Positions 39,198 to 40,076 of a stretch of 40,076 nucleotides of DNA are shown here, piece after piece (position 1 is the first letter of the stretch; each line of letters starts with the position of its first letter). Both the position numbers and the translations under genes were made by a program. The stretch covers positions 1 to 40,076 of the forward strand of contig LSZA01000029.1 in assembly GCA_001637315.1 (NCBI GenBank). The letters run 5' to 3'. Under the pieces are notes generated by a model that saw nothing but the letters and a program-made list of their open reading frames with translations, was not told where the DNA came from and made no database searches. The DNA is from Phormidium willei BDU 130791 (lineage in GTDB: Bacteria > Cyanobacteriota > Cyanobacteriia > Cyanobacteriales > Geitlerinemataceae).

Positions 39198-40022
39198 TCA
39201 ATCTGCCGACGGTGACGGACTGGGGCTAGGGCTTCGGGTTTGGACGTAGGGCGCCTCGGGGTTTTGTAGGTCGATATAATCGACGTCGTTGAGGTCGATC
39301 TCTTGGGGAAGATTCCGCAGGCGATCGAGGGCCGCGAGTTGGGCCTCGAAGTTTTCCCCGAGGCTACCGAGATGCACTTCTCCTAATTCGCGGCTGTGGA
39401 GGATTACACGGCTGGGATCGCGCCAGTCAATTTCGGTCACTTGTAGGGGACTGGCTTCTAAGGCGGCATAGACTCGCGGCCAGGACTGTTCGTAAATTTG
39501 GTTGGAACCACGAACTCGTAAACTCGGCAGGTGGGGCAGTTGGGCAAATAGGTCTTGACTGTCTAGGGGAACCCAGAGGCCTTGGGTATCGAGGAGGCCG
39601 ATTTGGTCTTGGATCACGCCATTGGCGTCGGCTTGGGGAGGTAAGAGGGCCACGGCAACGGGAGTGCGTTCTTGAACATGGACCATTAGGCGTGGTGGTA
39701 GCAGTTGCCGGTTGACGTGGGCTTCGGTGATGGGTAAGTTGGCTTCGAGGCTGGTTGCGATCGCCTGAGGATTCAGTTGCAGCAAGGTTTCAGGGTAGGA
39801 GATGGCCAGATGTTGATGCACTAGAGGATCGGGTAGCCATTGGTTGCCCTGAATATTGATGTCCTCGGGGCTACGCACGACCCAGTTGGGATGGGAGAAG
39901 AACCAAAGTGAGGCGGCGGCGGCACTGCCAACAATTAACAGCCGCCAGAGGCTTCCGATTCGTTTGCGTTGTCGGCGACTACGCAGACGGCGGCGGCGTT
40001 GGTGTAGGGGATGGGGGGTCAT
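39198..40022 (-). CDS. ftsQ: Cell division protein FtsQ/DivIB
   Basis: 274 residues from the ATG at 40022. A basic N-terminus (about 30 residues, Arg-rich) precedes one membrane helix (LWRLLIVGSAAAASLWFF), then a POTRA domain (VRSPEDINIQGNQWLPDP..., about 47-115) and the FtsQ beta domain (ITEIDWRDPSRVILHSRELGEVHLG). It is a bitopic division protein. The frame stays open to the window edge with no stop. The ATG is abutted by GGGAACA heptamers and no ribosome site, so the true start may lie further upstream, outside the window. Confidence 0.93.
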   Translation of the reverse strand: MTPHPLHQRRRRLRSRRQRKRIGSLWRLLIVGSAAAASLWFFSHPNWVVRSPEDINIQGNQWLPDPLVHQHLAISYPETLLQLNPQAIATSLEANLPITEAHVNRQLLPPRLMVHVQERTPVAVALLPPQADANGVIQDQIGLLDTQGLWVPLDSQDLFAQLPHLPSLRVRGSNQIYEQSWPRVYAALEASPLQVTEIDWRDPSRVILHSRELGEVHLGSLGENFEAQLAALDRLRNLPQEIDLNDVDYIDLQNPEAPYVQTRSPSPSPSPSAD

Positions 40023-40028
40023 GGGAAA

Positions 40029-40056
40029 GGGAACAGGGAACAGGGAACAGGGAACA
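40029..40056. repeat. GGGAACA heptamer array abutting ftsQ
   Basis: Four direct copies of GGGAACA (plus strand), followed by AAGAAGGGGCAAGAGG at the window edge. On the ftsQ strand this is a pyrimidine-rich tract lying directly upstream of the assigned ATG. Same family as the array near 18226. Confidence 0.85.
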
Positions 40057-40076
40057 GGGGAAGAAGGGGCAAGAGG

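Overview
The window is a chromosomal segment of a cyanobacterium, most likely a filamentous Oscillatoriales-type lineage. The phylum call rests on the recurrent HIP1 palindrome GCGATCGC, a chlL-DUF5331-chlN cluster for light-independent protochlorophyllide reduction next to a light-dependent por gene, a cyanobacterial-looking RNase P RNA, short heptamer repeats, and many HIP1-rich housekeeping genes. The order-level placement is inference only.

Layout. 1-3882: the end of a TPR-CHAT caspase-like protease gene, then a coupled 130-codon gene and a 523-codon coiled-coil protein with two C-terminal membrane helices. None of the three has an obvious housekeeping role, and this is the best candidate for an undescribed effector or defence system. 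3961-4946: a small toxin-antitoxin island with a lone UPF0175 antitoxin and a MntA/HepT pair. 5105-8508: a GNAT acetyltransferase and exonuclease VII (xseB, xseA) on the minus strand, divergent from recA. 8590-14096: por, chlN, a DUF5331 gene with a very large acidic repeat tail, and chlL, all on the minus strand. 14598-19804: a TPR-glycosyltransferase-9-like protein, two paralogous small 'HAVRRGW' proteins around a family 5 extracellular solute-binding lipoprotein, and an HD-domain protein. 19890-24038: rnpB, rnc, a Gfo/Idh/MocA oxidoreductase, an SH3 protein and a C-DES-like PLP enzyme. 24078-27370: an RDD/HEAT/pentapeptide membrane protein and galT (minus). 27437-32399: a RidA protein, a transglutaminase-like protein, a hybrid PAS histidine kinase and lgt (plus). 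32499-36592: the pstSCAB phosphate transporter with a recognisable Pho box. 36688-40022: thiD, ftsZ and ftsQ (minus).

How the genes work together. xseA/xseB and recA are DNA-repair functions sharing a divergent intergenic region. The chlL/chlN/por cluster holds both the dark-operative and the light-dependent routes from protochlorophyllide to chlorophyllide, so the step can run in darkness or light; the bchB-like chlB subunit is not in the window. rnpB and rnc are adjacent RNA-processing genes. pstSCAB is a complete high-affinity phosphate importer under probable SphR control. ftsQ and ftsZ form the division cluster, with thiD placed immediately behind ftsZ.

Limits. All calls come from reading the sequence; no database search was possible. 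I saw no tRNA, CRISPR array, transposase or prophage gene.
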